Assembly (NCBI GenBank): GCA_029204225.1
Contig: CM055095.1
Location: forward strand, 71,713,617 to 71,777,616
Source: Diphasiastrum complanatum
Taxonomy: Eukaryota; Streptophyta; Lycopodiopsida; Lycopodiales; Lycopodiaceae
DNA: 64,000 bases
Direction: 5' to 3'
Shown: positions 34,955 through 46,740 of the stretch, in pieces
Position numbering within the stretch: the stretch's first letter is position 1
How the letters are laid out: every line of letters starts with the position of its first letter
Translations under genes and position numbers: made by a program
The notes under the pieces: model-generated
What the model saw: the letters and a program-made list of their open reading frames with translations, nothing else
Databases searched by the model: none
Told to the model about the DNA's origin: nothing

Positions 34955-36365
34955 CTATAAACTTGCAAGCATAGTCATTCTTTGGTCAGCCATTCGTAAC
35001 TTGTACTTAGGCTTTTCCAATCTTGTTATTCCCCATGCCTTGGCTAAGGACAGGGTGATAATATTCGCGCCAGACCCACTATCGAGAATGCCTTGTACGG
35101 ATGGGTAAGATTTGTAGTGCACAGGTAAGGTGATGTTGTTACCTTTAGCAGCACCAATATGAAGTAAGTTAATGTCTACATTATGAGACACTTCATTGTT
35201 TTCCGGTTGTCTCAACTCATCTTGTATATGAGGCTGCTGGGAGCTTTGCAATATGGAATCCCGCAGAGGTTTGTAAAACTTCACGACCATGTAGAAGGAC
35301 ATAAGGATTTGTGCTTGTAAGAGATCGGAAAGAACCTCTATTCCTCGTTGTGGTTGTCCCTGCGTGGGTAACTGGACAGATGGCAGAGTGGAAATCCTTT
35401 CTTCAGCTCAAACTCATCTCGGAATTCATTGTATTGCCTTTGAGCTTCTACATTTGGGTACGACTATGGAATCATGGAAGTATTGGCACTAGGTTTTGGT
35501 TGTGCTGGGTCCTTATTCTGACCTAAGGCCCTATGTTGTGCTCATGTAACAGCAAGCAACGGCTCTTCAGTTACCCTACGTGCTGGAACAGTCTTTTTTG
35601 TTTGGTTAGGGCAATCTTTATAGCAATGTTTTCTAATACAATCAACACATTCAGTGACATATTGATATCTCAGTCTACATTCACTTTGAAAGTGAGTGGT
35701 TTCTCTACATACGAAGCATCTCTTCTAAAGGGCTGAAGGAAAAATCGCATAAGCATCTTGGTTGGCTTGACTAGTTGCTCCTCCGGATAATATGGATTGT
35801 TCAGATAGGAGGTAGATGCCTCATCTATGTATGTGTTATTAGTACCTTCATCATAAGAAGATTCATAGGAGTGTCATAAGAGAAATTCTGTACCACATTG
35901 GCATGTACATGAGATCGGCTTTGTTGGTTTGGTTTGCTTGGTTGGGCAGATTCTCTTGGACTTGGGAGTGCCAATCTTTGTTGTTGTGTAGGTGATTATT
36001 GTCTTGGCAACTCCTGAAGTTGTACTGGACTCATATAACATGGGTTATATGGAGCTTGTGGTTGTCCTCATGGTGCATATTGTTGTGGCCTAGAATATTG
36101 CATGTTGCATGGGTTGTACCTAGAACTTGATGTGATATGAGTTGTTGTGTCACTATACAATGTTGCGTTTCATACGGTCTGTGTGATGGACACTCATTAC
36201 CGGTATGTGCACCACCTCATTGTGGGCACCAGGTGTTTTCATGCAAATGGATAGTGTTACTAGATGGCAATGCCCTGGCAACTGAATTTGAATTGAATTT
36301 AAGGCTTGTTGAAACTCTTTGTTGAGTTTCTCCATTTGTTGTTGATGTTGTTGATTCATCAACTC
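34955..36365 (-). mobile_element. Gypsy gag and protease fragment
   Basis: On the minus strand, gag appears at 36362-35600 with a Gln-rich helix (MMNQQHQQQMEKLNKEFQ) and CCHC-like knuckles: CPQ.GGAHTGNEC (36230-36190, whose second Cys codon is a TGA), CFVCRETTHFQSEC (about 35718-35677) and CVDCIRKHCYKDC (35649-35611). Protease follows in 35302-34955 (GILDSGSGANIITLSLAKAWG, with the active-site DSG). It is cut at 34955 before RT, next to the Gypsy LTR array. Confidence 0.75.
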
Positions 36366-36369
36366 GAAT

Positions 36370-36840
36370 TATGTGAGAGGAGCGTCAGGCCACCAACGTG
36401 CGAGACACTGAACGACTCACTCACAGAAAAAGAAAATACAAAAGCTTAAGTTCTTCTATCCCCATTTCGTTGCGTCTGTTTGATTAATTGCTACGAAGTC
36501 TGTGATCTGTAGTCAATTATCTAGATTATGCAAATTCCACAAGGCTAAAAAGAATGTGAAAAAACTCTGAATGGTATCAAAGCACGTTCAATAGATAACA
36601 TAATATGGCTACAATGATTTAGACTAGGATTGCAATCAACCTTGATGGCGCTAACTATCAAGTTTGGAAGTTCAAAATCAAATCACTCCTGAAGGGTGAA
36701 GAGATCTGGTCAATGATAGATCTCAAAGAAGAACAGCCTCCAGAGGGAGATCCAAGGAGAGCTGAATGGATCAAAAAAGATGAACGTGCAATGGCAATCA
36801 TCGTTTCATCTATAAATGAAGAAATCCTCATACAGATTGG
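36370..36840 (+). mobile_element. Copia LTR end, primer site and gag start (family of element C)
   Basis: The segment 36375-36570 matches the 3' part of the element C 5' LTR (gagcgtcaggccaccaacg.., ctgtgatctgtagtc..). It is followed by a slightly changed primer site TGGTATCAAAGC (36572-36583) and gag from ATG 36605. As in element C, codon 6 is TAG (36620-36622). Gag then reads NLDGANYQVWKFKIKSLLKG and EEQPPEGDPRRAEWIKKDER, and is lost at about 36840, where the minisatellite starts. Confidence 0.8.
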
Positions 36841-37105
36841 AGATTGGGGGAGCAGCGACATCTTCGAATTTACCGACATGTCTGACGTCTTCAAGTTATC
36901 CGACGTCCATGTCATCGACTTCTCCGAAGTCATCAACATCTTCGATGTCTCCAACATATCCGACGTTTGCGTCCTCGACTTCCACATCATCGACTTGTCC
37001 GAAGTCATCAACATTTCCGACGCCTTCAACTTGTTCGATGTCCAAGTGATCGACTTCCATGTCATCGACTTCCACATCATCGACTTGTCCGATGTGGTGG
37101 CCTAG
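36841..37105 (+). repeat. Asp-rich coding-frame minisatellite fused to gag
   Basis: About 265 bp of degenerate repeats built from strings such as gtcatcgacttc and tccgacgtc. It continues the gag reading frame from 36713 to the TAG at 37103-37105 and encodes an alternation of hydrophobic residues with Asp (VIDF, IIDLSEVINI, SDVF). Other frames, including one on the minus strand (36658-37080), are also open, as expected for a young expanded repeat. I see no known protein family. Confidence 0.8.
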
Positions 37106-38106
37106 TCGTTATAGATTTCCACAAAATCAATGAATTAAGTAGTATAAAAGGTTTGATCATTCCCCAAGCGAGAGAATAATCTCATCTTTTGCATGGTAAT
37201 TGTATATAAGATGGGATGTGTAATATTCACAATGAATACTACAGCAACATATCTGGTTATCCGAAGATATTTGGGTAAATTGGCATCCAGGAACACCAAT
37301 GGTGAAATGATTTGGTCAAGGTCTGTGATTATAAAGATTACTTTATCTTTCAGGATCTTTGGATAACAGTAAGCAATCAGATCAGACAGCAACTAGCAAA
37401 TAGATTCAACAAATAGAATCGAATTGGCTAAAGATTTCTCTTAATCATATAGTGAATTAGTTCTTATCGTAGGAAGCAAACAGGAGCAACAAACAAGTTC
37501 ATTATCTGAACACATAGCTCATTCAAAATTGAAAGAAGTTCTACTTAAGGTTATGCTTAACAGCTTTGGCTAATTCCCTGCACACATTAGTCAGAATTGT
37601 TGCTCGCTGGTGATGCCTGAAAATCCACGTTAGAGTGATTGAAATTCAGTAAAACATGAGAAATATGTGTGACGCAGATAGAGCAGTATCACAAACAGCT
37701 ATAGATCATACATAGTGTATTCACTCAATTGATAAGAAGTAATGTTGTAAAAGATGGCAAAGGGAAAGAATGCTCAAGCTTATAGAAACTGGCTCTTCTC
37801 TCTCTTTGTTGATACTCAGATCCGTGCAAATGCGTAAGTAAAATAGCACAAAGTGTCGACCTTATAGGAACGATCACCAGCCTCAATGTTGTTTACCAAC
37901 CGTTAAGATGTCGGTTGGGATCTGCTACTGCGTCTCTATAGAATGTCACACAAAACGTCGAGAGTTCTAATCTAAATATGAATTTACAAACTGCAAATAT
38001 GTCTTTACATGAATTTAGGCACTATAGTATATTTACATGTATAAAAACTGAAATTTTTTACAATATAAACAATAATTTTGGATAATGTGGGATCATGAGG
38101 ATCCAC
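37106..38106 (-). repeat. Putative Gypsy 3' LTR
   Basis: On the minus strand a purine tract (gaggaagggga) at 38124-38109 is followed by TGTGGATCCTCATGATCC, a typical 3' LTR start. The LTR should run left from about 38106. Its far end was not located; 37106 is the limit set by the minisatellite. Confidence 0.45.
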
Positions 38107-38149
38107 ATATCCCCTTCCTCAGCTGTGCAGCAGCTCGCAAACAATTTAC

Positions 38150-38720
38150 TTACATTCTTCTCTGTTGTGGCTTTCTATGGAAAATAGCCTTCGCTTGGGC
38201 TTCATTTTCTTCATTGACTTGCTCTAAGGTCATCTCTTTTGTAGCAAGGTAATAATTATTCTTCTGGTTGTAGTCTTCCTGGAATGATAGACTCGGATAA
38301 CTTCCCAATCCTTGATATTCCAATGGTGCAAGGGGGTTATCGGTCAATCTATTATTCTCAAGGTCAGTGTACCAACTATCCTCGAACAAGATTTCAGAAA
38401 TCTCAATAGAAGGGACAGTTAGTGAGAGGGCTGCATATGTATATTCTGGGAATTCCTTTAATGTACAATTGTTGAATGGACAAAAGGGGATATGAAATAA
38501 GAGAACCAATATTGACATGATTGTAAGTATGGTATGGTCTGGTTATTGGATTAGTGGAGCAACGTATATTATTTGTTTTAACTTCCTCCAAATAATGAGA
38601 ATAGTTAGCTTCCCAATCTGTGTAGATTTCGCACATATCAGCAAATTTCTCGAAGGTCAAAGATGGAACGAAGGAAAATCCCAAAAAATGCGAAGGTTGA
38701 AGTGTCACAATTTCTGTGTT
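38150..38720 (-). pseudogene. Extra ORF between Gypsy integrase and 3' LTR
   Basis: Two overlapping minus-strand frames (38708-38403 and 38518-38150) encode material unlike integrase: an aromatic/acidic part (TDWEANYSHYLEEV), then EISEILFEDSWYTDLENNRL and an acidic-to-basic tail ending KPQQRRM. A frameshift near 38450 probably joins them. It stops 26 bp before the purine tract, so it is the last coding part of the element. Such extra 3' ORFs are known in some plant Gypsy lineages. Its function is unknown. Confidence 0.4.
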
Positions 38721-39555
38721 CCCAAAAATGGTGGATTTTACTTAACATACCATATTCCAATATGGTGTCGGCTATTTCGCAAAAATAAAGTGACAACGAT
38801 GAAGCGAAGATGTCGGCATTTTTGCAAAAAATGTAGCAAAAATGGAAATGTAGTAAAAGTGTTGGCTTGTTCGCACATTTTGCGAAGGCAATGGACTGAC
38901 AACAAAGTGTCGGTTGGATGAAATGTAAATAGTGTCGCAAATTTCGTTACAACACATATGGGCAAAGAATGCGAAGGTGCAAGTGTCGCAAATTTTGCAA
39001 ATTTCAGTAAAAATGATTGGACCAAAGATGACGGTCTTTAGAAACTGGATAAAATGTGAATAGTATAGGAAATTAGTCATAGCAGCGCTTATTCGAGTGT
39101 CAAGTAAATGTCCTTCAAGATCGGCTAACTGAAGTGATCCATTGTTAAATACTTCTATGACTTCCATCCATCTGGTATGTGATTTCCTAGGAAACAACAT
39201 GTGTTTGTTATCATACAGAAGCACGTAGTCCCCTTGTTTGAGTTTTATTTTTTTAATAGATTGGTCAAAATTTTCTTTTCTTTTATTCTAAACTCGTTCA
39301 ATCTCGATTAATGAAAGACGACGATCCTCCTCCAGTTGCGTCAACGATATCATCCGCTCCCTGAGACTATCGTGTTCATCCATTCACTCTTCATTACCAA
39401 CGCGAAACGTCAGAACTTCGAATTCTATTGGTAGTATGGGATGCATTCCATACACAAGATAGTATGGAGTCTGCCTAGTTGTAATCTTTTTGGCAGTTCT
39501 GTAGGCCCATAAGACAGATGGTAACTTTTGATCCCAATCAGAAGAATGCGTTGGG
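38721..39555 (-). mobile_element. Gypsy integrase C-terminal part
   Basis: Minus-strand frames give WAYRTAKKITTRQTPYYLVYG (about 39512-39450), an acidic linker (MISLTQLEEDRRLSLIEIERV), and LKQGDYVLLYDNK..RWMEV with the small C-terminal beta domain (39245-39050). These are standard Ty3/Gypsy integrase motifs. The catalytic core lies beyond 39555 and is absent, because a Copia fragment abuts there. The stretch 38730-39010 is repetitive (gcgaagg/gtgtcgcaaat). Confidence 0.8.
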
Positions 39556-39589
39556 CCGAGATGTTATCACACTTGATCATTGGTGATCA

Positions 39590-42500
39590 TCTTCCTTGAT
39601 GCACTTTAGCTCCATTGATAACCTCTTGATCCAAAGCACCTCTTTGGTAGTTGTAGTGAGTGCTTTGTACTCGGCCTCACATGAAGAGAGAGATATAGTA
39701 TCTTGCTTTTTGGAAAGCCAAGATATTAGATTACCTCCAAGAAAGATAGTGTATGCACTAATAGACTTTCGACCATCTTATCAATTGCAAAGTCCAAATC
39801 CGAGTAGCCAATAATGAATAGATCTTCACTTTTATGAAGTAGACCATAATCACAAGATGAAGATACATATCTTAGAATCCTCTTGGCCATCTTTTAATGA
39901 TGGATCTTAGGATCTTGGATAAATTGACTCTATTTGTGCACACAAAAGCTTAAATCGGGCCTAGTAATGGTAAGCCAAATCAAGGAGCCTAAAAAGTGTG
40001 ATGTCCTCGAAGGATCTTTCATCACCTTTATTAGGATCTTTTACAATTTGCTCCATTGGAGTATCTATGCTCTTAGAATTTTCCATATGGAATTTTTTCA
40101 ACATAGAGTGAGCATATCTAGATTGGCATATAAAGACATGATCTTTATAAAAATCAATTTCTAGGCCTAGGATGTCATGTATTTCTCCTAGATCTTGCAT
40201 TTTAAACTCACATCCAAGTGCTAGCTTAGTTCATCAACTAGCTTGATACAACTTCCACAAAGAATAATGTCATCAACATAAATTAGAAGAATGACAATAT
40301 TACTATCAACAAACTTTAGATACATGGAAAGATCACAGTCACTAAGAGTAAATCCTAGTGAGATAAGAAAAGAATTAAGTCTTGAATACCATGATCTTGG
40401 TGCTTGCTTGAGTCCATAAAGACTTTTGAAGAGCAAGCACACTTTGGACTCATCCTTGATGAATCCTTGAGGTTGTTCCATATAGATCTCCTCCTCAAGA
40501 TAACGATTTAGAAAAGCATTGGATACATCTAATTGGAACACCTTCCACTTAAAGAAACAAGCAAGAGAAATAAGAATTTTAATTGTCACCATCTTTGCAA
40601 CGGGTGCAAAGGTCTCCTCATAATCAAGGCCATGGATTTGAGGAAATCATTTGGCACATAATCTTGCTTTATACTTGTTGATGGTGCCATCATGATTGTA
40701 CTTGATCCAAAATACCCACTTGCAACCAATCACATGCTTGTTGGATGGAGGATCCACAAGCTCCCAAGTATTGTTGGTGATCAATGCATCATACTCTTGC
40801 TTCATGACATCATACCACTCCTTGGTATTGAGTGCCTCTTGTACATTCTTTGGCTCTTCATGAGAGACATAAAAAACATAATTAGTGGAATCAAGATCCA
40901 CTTGTTTGCCTTTGTCAACATATGAGAGCCTCTTAGGCTCGGATCTATCTCTCATGGATCTTCTTGGTGAGAAAATCCGAGGAGAGACTTCTTCAATTCT
41001 CGACCCCATCACATCATAATTGTCTTCAAAATCAATACTAGGTGATGCATTTATAGACTTCTCGATCTCGGCCCCTTCAAAAGATGAATGTTGATCTTCA
41101 AGAAAGACAACATCTCTACTTTCACTAACTTGAGAAGTAGAAAGTACAAAGACTCTATAGGCCTTTTTGGTGGATGAGTATCCAACCATAATCCCTTTGC
41201 ATGCATTAGGATCTTCCTTCTTCCTTGTTTCCAAGGTAATATGAGCAAAGCATATGCATCCAGAAACTCTAAGGTGACCAACCTTAGGCTTCTTCAAATA
41301 TAAGATTTCATATGGTGACTTTCCTCCAACAGCTATATGTGGGAGCCTATTGCAAAGATAATTTGCACAATTAATGGCTTCTCCCCAAAAATCATTGGGC
41401 AAGGATGTCTCAATTCTCATAGATTTTGCACATTCACATAGAGATCTATTCTTTCTCTCGGCCACTCCATTTTGAGGTGGAGAATAGGCAAAAGAGAACT
41501 CTCTTTTGATGCCTTCAAGCTCACAAAAATCATGAAATTTATTGGAGATATATTCACCACCTTGATCACATCTAAGAGCTTTAATCTTGAATGAGAATTG
41601 CTTCTCTACACAAGCTTTGAAAATAAGGACATGATCAAACGCCATAGATTTAGAAGCAAGAAGATATATCCAAGTGAATCTTGTGAAATCATCAATGAAA
41701 GTAACAAAACAAGTGGCTCCTCCCTTGCTTATAGTTGATGAGAAATGCACATCCGAGTGGTTAACTCCAAAGGATGCTTGATTTTGATAGAAGATCTTGT
41801 AAATGGCTTTTTGTGAGATTTAGCAATAGCACAAGCCTCACAAGGCTTGATCTTCTTGGAGAATGACTTTGGCAAGCCAATAGCTTTGGCCTCTTTGATC
41901 ATAGAGAGCATGGATTTGTAGTTGGGATGTCCCAACCTCCTATGCCATAATTCCTCCATAGAGAGCTTGTCTACAACAGCAACATTACAAGCATTCACAT
42001 ACTCATTTGGATCTAGTTTATAGATGCCTCCAAATCTAAATCCTAATGTAAGTATCTCATCATTCTTCTTGATAGTCGAAGTATCAACATTGAATTTTAC
42101 ATCAAGGCCATTATCAAGTAATTGGCCAACACTAATGAGATTCTTAGTAAGCTTAGGTACATAAAGAATTTTAGAGAGAGAAAGCTTATCCTTGGCAAAG
42201 AGAGCTTTGCCATCATTATGAGTGAGAGAAAGCTTGTCCATCCTCAAGAGCTTTGTACTCTTGTCTTGATTCTTCAGAAATTAGCACACTTTGGAGAGCC
42301 TCCAAACTTGGTAGCTCCTCCTTAATGGCATAGGATTGGACAAGGTTATCAAATTCACTTCTCAAGCCATTGAGAATGACTTGAACTAGCTCATTTTGAT
42401 TGATGGAATCACCAATGCAAGCAAGCTCCCTATGAATATCTCTTACTCTCAAAACATAACTAGATGCACTCTCATCACTCTTTTGGCTACTTTGAAAGAT

Positions 42501-42852
42501 TTGATTCCTAAGAGTGAGAAGCCTAGAGGTGTTCTTAGCCTCATAGATAGTCTTGAGACAATCCCAAGCTTCTTTGGCTGTTGTACAAGTACCTATCTCC
42601 CAATTGGAGAGCCATCCGAGCTCTCTTTTTGTATTTTTGAACCTCTTGAAGAACTTGTGGTTCTTCTTCAAGGCCAAGAACTATGTACATCATGTCTTGA
42701 AGGATCAAGATGGACTCCATCCTCATCTTCCAAATTGAATAGTTTGAAGTGGACAATCTTTCACTTGGTTCCAACAAGGATGAACCCATTGAAGACATTT
42801 GAAGTGAAGAAAACTCAAATGATGAACAATAAATGTTGCTACACACTCTCAA
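39590..42852 (-). mobile_element. Copia element with internal deletion removing zinc knuckle and protease
   Basis: Gag starts at 42802 (MSSMGSSLLEPSERLSTSNY), shifts frame near 42600 and continues to 42216. The frame 42247-41729 then joins the gag end (KALFAKDKLS) directly to post-protease sequence (ILYVPKLTKNLISVGQL), so the CCHC and DSGA motifs are missing. GAG-pre-integrase (LWHRRLGHPNYKS) and the integrase core (FIDDFTRF, GGEYISN, PPQNGVAERKNR) follow at 41750-41000, then RT: GCKWVFWIKYNHDG (40700), QLDVSNAFLN, LYGLKQAPRSW and an intact LLIYVDD (40592-40221). RNase H (SSCEAEYKAL, about 39690) ends at 39590. No LTR was found on either side. Confidence 0.85.
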
Positions 42853-43019
42853 TAGGATCCAATAATGGAGTACTATCTCCTCCTATGAAAGATTTTGCAA
42901 CAAATTGTGAGATGATTCTCACTAGCTATCTCAATCTCTCCAAAACTAGATCTCCTTCACATCAAATGATGGTATGGGAAAAGTTAGGATCAAACACTCT
43001 TAGCACATGTGAAATACAC

Positions 43020-43423
43020 TAAGAAACCAAATTTGACTCAAATACAATGATATTGCATGAAACAAAATGGCTAAGATCTCAAAACAGTGCCTAGATCACA
43101 TGTAGATGAGATTGGTAAGCATTCAACTGTGATTTTGGATCAAACTAGCAATCTCTTGACCAAACCAAATGTGTCCACCCAGGTCTAGGTGCCCTACCTA
43201 ACCCTCTTCAAAAGCTTATAACTTTTGATTAGCACAACCAAATGGAATGAAACTGATTGCATCAAAAACTAGACAAAAATAGCTTCAAAACAAGCTATCA
43301 GGCAAGATAAATGGATCAAGCATGAGAGAGAACTCCCAAACTGAAGGGGATGTTCAACATCTTACACCTAGATGTTTGATATAAAAAACATAAGACCCCT
43401 ATATCTAACATAGATAATCTTTT
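43020..43423. other. Spacer, nothing recognised
   Basis: No coding evidence. This may be remains of the 5' leader or LTR of the Copia element to the left, but no primer site was seen. Confidence 0.35.
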
Positions 43424-45420
43424 TCAATTCTTCACATCTACATATACATGGAACTTTTTAGCCCAATTTGGAGGTCTAACTCCAGTGGCTTCTGCTAATG
43501 ACTGTTTCAATTGATCAAAAGCTTGCTGATGGTCCTGTGACCATTGGTACTCAGCAGACTTTTTTAATAAACTTATTAAAGGAGTCACTACTATGGCATA
43601 ATCCTTAATTATCCTACGATAATATCCTATGTGTCCTAAAAAACCTCTAAGCTCTCGTAGATTAGTTGGTTCTAGTAATTCTAAGATCATTTTTACTTTT
43701 CGATGTCGGCTTGTATGCCGTCCTTCAAAATTTTATGTCCTAACAGGATGCCTTCCCTCATCCTGAAATAACACTTGGCTGGATGCAACTTAAGAGATGT
43801 CTCTTGACATCTTCTCAATGTCTTCTCTAATGCATCTAAATGGCCTTAGTTGATGAATAGACACAAAAGTCAGCCATGAAAATTTCTAAAAACTTCCTTT
43901 AAATTTTTTGAAAAATGTTCGTCATCATACGTTGGAATGTGGCAGGAGCATCACAAAGACAAAAGGGCATTCGCGTATACGCGTACGTCCCCCAATCAAT
44001 GGTAAAAGTGGTCTTGGATCTATCTTCCTCTTTGATAAAAACTTGGTTATAACCTGAGAATCCATCTAAAAAGTTATAAGGTTCATGACCAGCTACCTGG
44101 TCAAGAATAGTATCTATATATGGCAGAGGATCATAATCCTTTGCTATAGCAGCATTTAGTTTTCTAAAATTTTGGCAAACTCTAATCTTGCCCGTCTTCT
44201 TCTTAGGTACTGTAACTATTGGTGACACCCACTCACTGCTTAGAACAGGATATATAATACCCGCTCTAAGACATCTATCTAATTCGTCTTTAACTAATAA
44301 GGAATACTTTGGATTCAATCTATATTGGCGCTGCCTAACAAGTATTGTTCCCTGAATAAGATCTATTCTATGTTTGCCCCATTTAATTGGTATTCCTATT
44401 AAATCGTCCATCGACCAAGAAAATATGTTTTGGTATTTCTGAAGAAGTAATATATACTCTTCACGTTCCTGGTCCAATTGGTGTTTATATAAATTCAAAA
44501 TTTTACCTTTATTAATTTCTATTTCTACGTAATATGTTTCATCTACTATTTTTTCGGTCAGGCTTGCTCTGGTTCCACCCTGAACTTCCAGGATTAAGTT
44601 TAAGTGAATATAATTGATCCTCATACATTAGATTTCATGATGGATTTGTAATTACATTTGTAAACGGTTTCTAATTGGCGATGGATCTCTAGGTATCTCA
44701 CTACTTATAACTGGATCTGAGAATGTTACTTTCTTAACTTTTCTAGTTTCTTCGTCTAAAAGCTTTTTAGCTTCTGAACTAATATCAACATCATAATATT
44801 TTTCAGTAGGCCTATCAAGGTCTAATTCTTTACTATTAGAAATTTTTACTGGCTGTTCTGTGACTTTCACTTTTTCTGTCGCATTTTTCGTAGATTTTGT
44901 CTTAGTTTTCTTCTTATCCTTAAGAGTTGAAGAATCTTTACTACTTCTAGTAGTTACTTTATTTATCTCCATATCTAAATCTGGCATTGATGGTCTTGAT
45001 CTAATGATTCAGACTCTACTTTTATCCTCTGAACTATCATGTCAGTGTTAGTTTTAGATGGTCAAAGGTCATCTTCTCTAGGCAAGTTTACAGACCTTGG
45101 TTTGAACCACGGTTGTTGTGGCTGAGGACATTCAGCAGTGACGCCCTTCGCCTTTACAGTTAGCACAGACCGGCACATAGTCTACTGACCTCCTGGGTTC
45201 AGGACAATCAGGCGAATAGTGACCCGGGGCTCCGCGATTGTAGCACGAACCCCTCACTCTGGGTGGTGGAGTGGAATCTCTTGTCTCCCCTCTACGCAAA
45301 ATAATGTACTGATGACCAATACGCTGTTTCAGTATAATGTTCTTTTGGTTAATGGGAGTTGTAGTATAAGCTTCCTCCTTATGATTATTAATCGGACAGA
45401 GGAATAATTCCTCTTCTAAA
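43424..45420 (-). mobile_element. Gypsy (Athila/Tat-like) gag-pol with mutated RT active site
   Basis: Minus strand: gag end with knuckles CYNRGAPGHYSPDC and CANCKGEGRHC (45250-45150), a Lys/Glu/Ser-rich linker (44987-44652), and RT (44624-43899: LDRCLRAGIIYPV, WVSPIVTVPKKKTG, VCQNFRKLNAAIAKDYDPLPYID, GFSGYNQV). The catalytic box reads IFMADFCVYS (about 43880-43850), where the lineage has FMDDF. RNase H begins at 43690 (LRELRGFLGHIGYYRRI, SAEYQWSQDHQQAF). Frameshifts separate the blocks. The D-to-A change means this copy's RT is dead. The FMDD-type box and the primer site at 46840 suggest the Athila/Tat side of Gypsy. Confidence 0.8.
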
Positions 45421-45444
45421 TAGTTAGTCTGTAAATTGGGACAG

Positions 45445-46740
45445 TTGATCTTAGAATGACTACGAGAGCAGTGATACTAGGCGACGGGACCTGACATGAT
45501 GTCGAAGGCATCGGGTCCCTGCACCTACGTACAATGTCGGGAAGGGAAGAGCTACCAAGAGCACTCTATGTACCCACACTGAGAAGAGACCTGCTCTCTA
45601 TATCAAAGATGGCAGATCTCGGAATTTGAGTCCTATTTGACGACAATGTGTGTCGAATGATCGAGCAAAATCAAGCAAGCATCTGACTGTCGAGTCCAGA
45701 CAAAGTAACATGTATCAAGCTAAAATCATTAGCAACTATGATAGCATTTTGAATGCATCAGAAAATGAAGATCATTTCTAGCACAGAAGAACATATCATC
45801 TGAACATGAGAAGTTTGCATGACATGAGTAGGAAGGAGATTGTCTCGGGTCTGAAAATAACCAGACCAGACACCGACTTCTGTGAAGCCTGTCAGAAAGG
45901 CAAGCAGCATCGAAGTCCATTTGTACATGAAGGAAGAAGCGCCAAGGAAGTCCTTGAGCTTGTCCACTCAGATGTCCGTGGACCAATGAAACTCGACTCA
46001 CTCTCAAGATCGAGATACTTCCTAACGTTCATCGATGACTATAGCCGGATGACAACAATCTACTACCTAAAGAAAAAATCAGAAGTGTTCGACTCTTTCA
46101 AGAAGTTCATGGCATTCGCAGAGAGACACACTTCCAAGAAAGTGCAGACTATCAGATCCAACAATGGAGATGAGTACATGAGCAAGGAGTTCTCAAAACT
46201 TCTGCCAAGAACAAGGAATTGAGCATCAATTTACTCTTGCTTACACACCACAATACAATGGTGTAGCAGAAAGAAGAAACAGGATGCTTGTTGAAGGAGC
46301 CAGATGCATGATGGCACAAGCTCAGTTGTCGAGTCAGTTTTGGGCTGAGGCAATTGTTGCAGCTGTGCACCTACAAAACAGATCGACAACAACAACCCTG
46401 GAAAACAAAACACCGCATGAAATGTGGATAGGTAAAAAGCCTGATCTGTCATATGTACTTGTGTTTAGATGTGCAACATACATGCACATTTCAAAAGAAA
46501 AGAGAAGCAAGCTCGACGAAAAGTCCGTGCAGACGGTCATGGTCAGATACTCGAACGAATCACAAATCTACAGACTCTACAACCCAATCTCAAAGAAGGT
46601 GGTAACGAGCAGAGATGTGAAGTTCGATGAATCCACATTTCCTACATTAAAGGAAGCCAAAGGCCATGAAATCTTTACACTACTGCGAAATTGAAGAGGG
46701 TCGCGGCCAAACATCGACAAAGAATGTCGAGCCACAAACT
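45445..46740 (+). mobile_element. Copia protease-to-integrase fragment (family of element C) inside a Gypsy element
   Basis: Plus-strand frames: SRAVILGDGT (45450), ALYVPTLRRDLLSISKMADLG, the RTYHLNMRSLHDM block, then integrase FIDDYSRM, TIRSNNGDEYMSKE (45806-46222), YNGVAERRNRML, and WIGKKPDLSYVLVFRCATY to 46694. It matches element C block by block, with fewer stops. It lies in opposite orientation between the gag end (45420) and leader (46741) of the Gypsy element. Confidence 0.8.
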
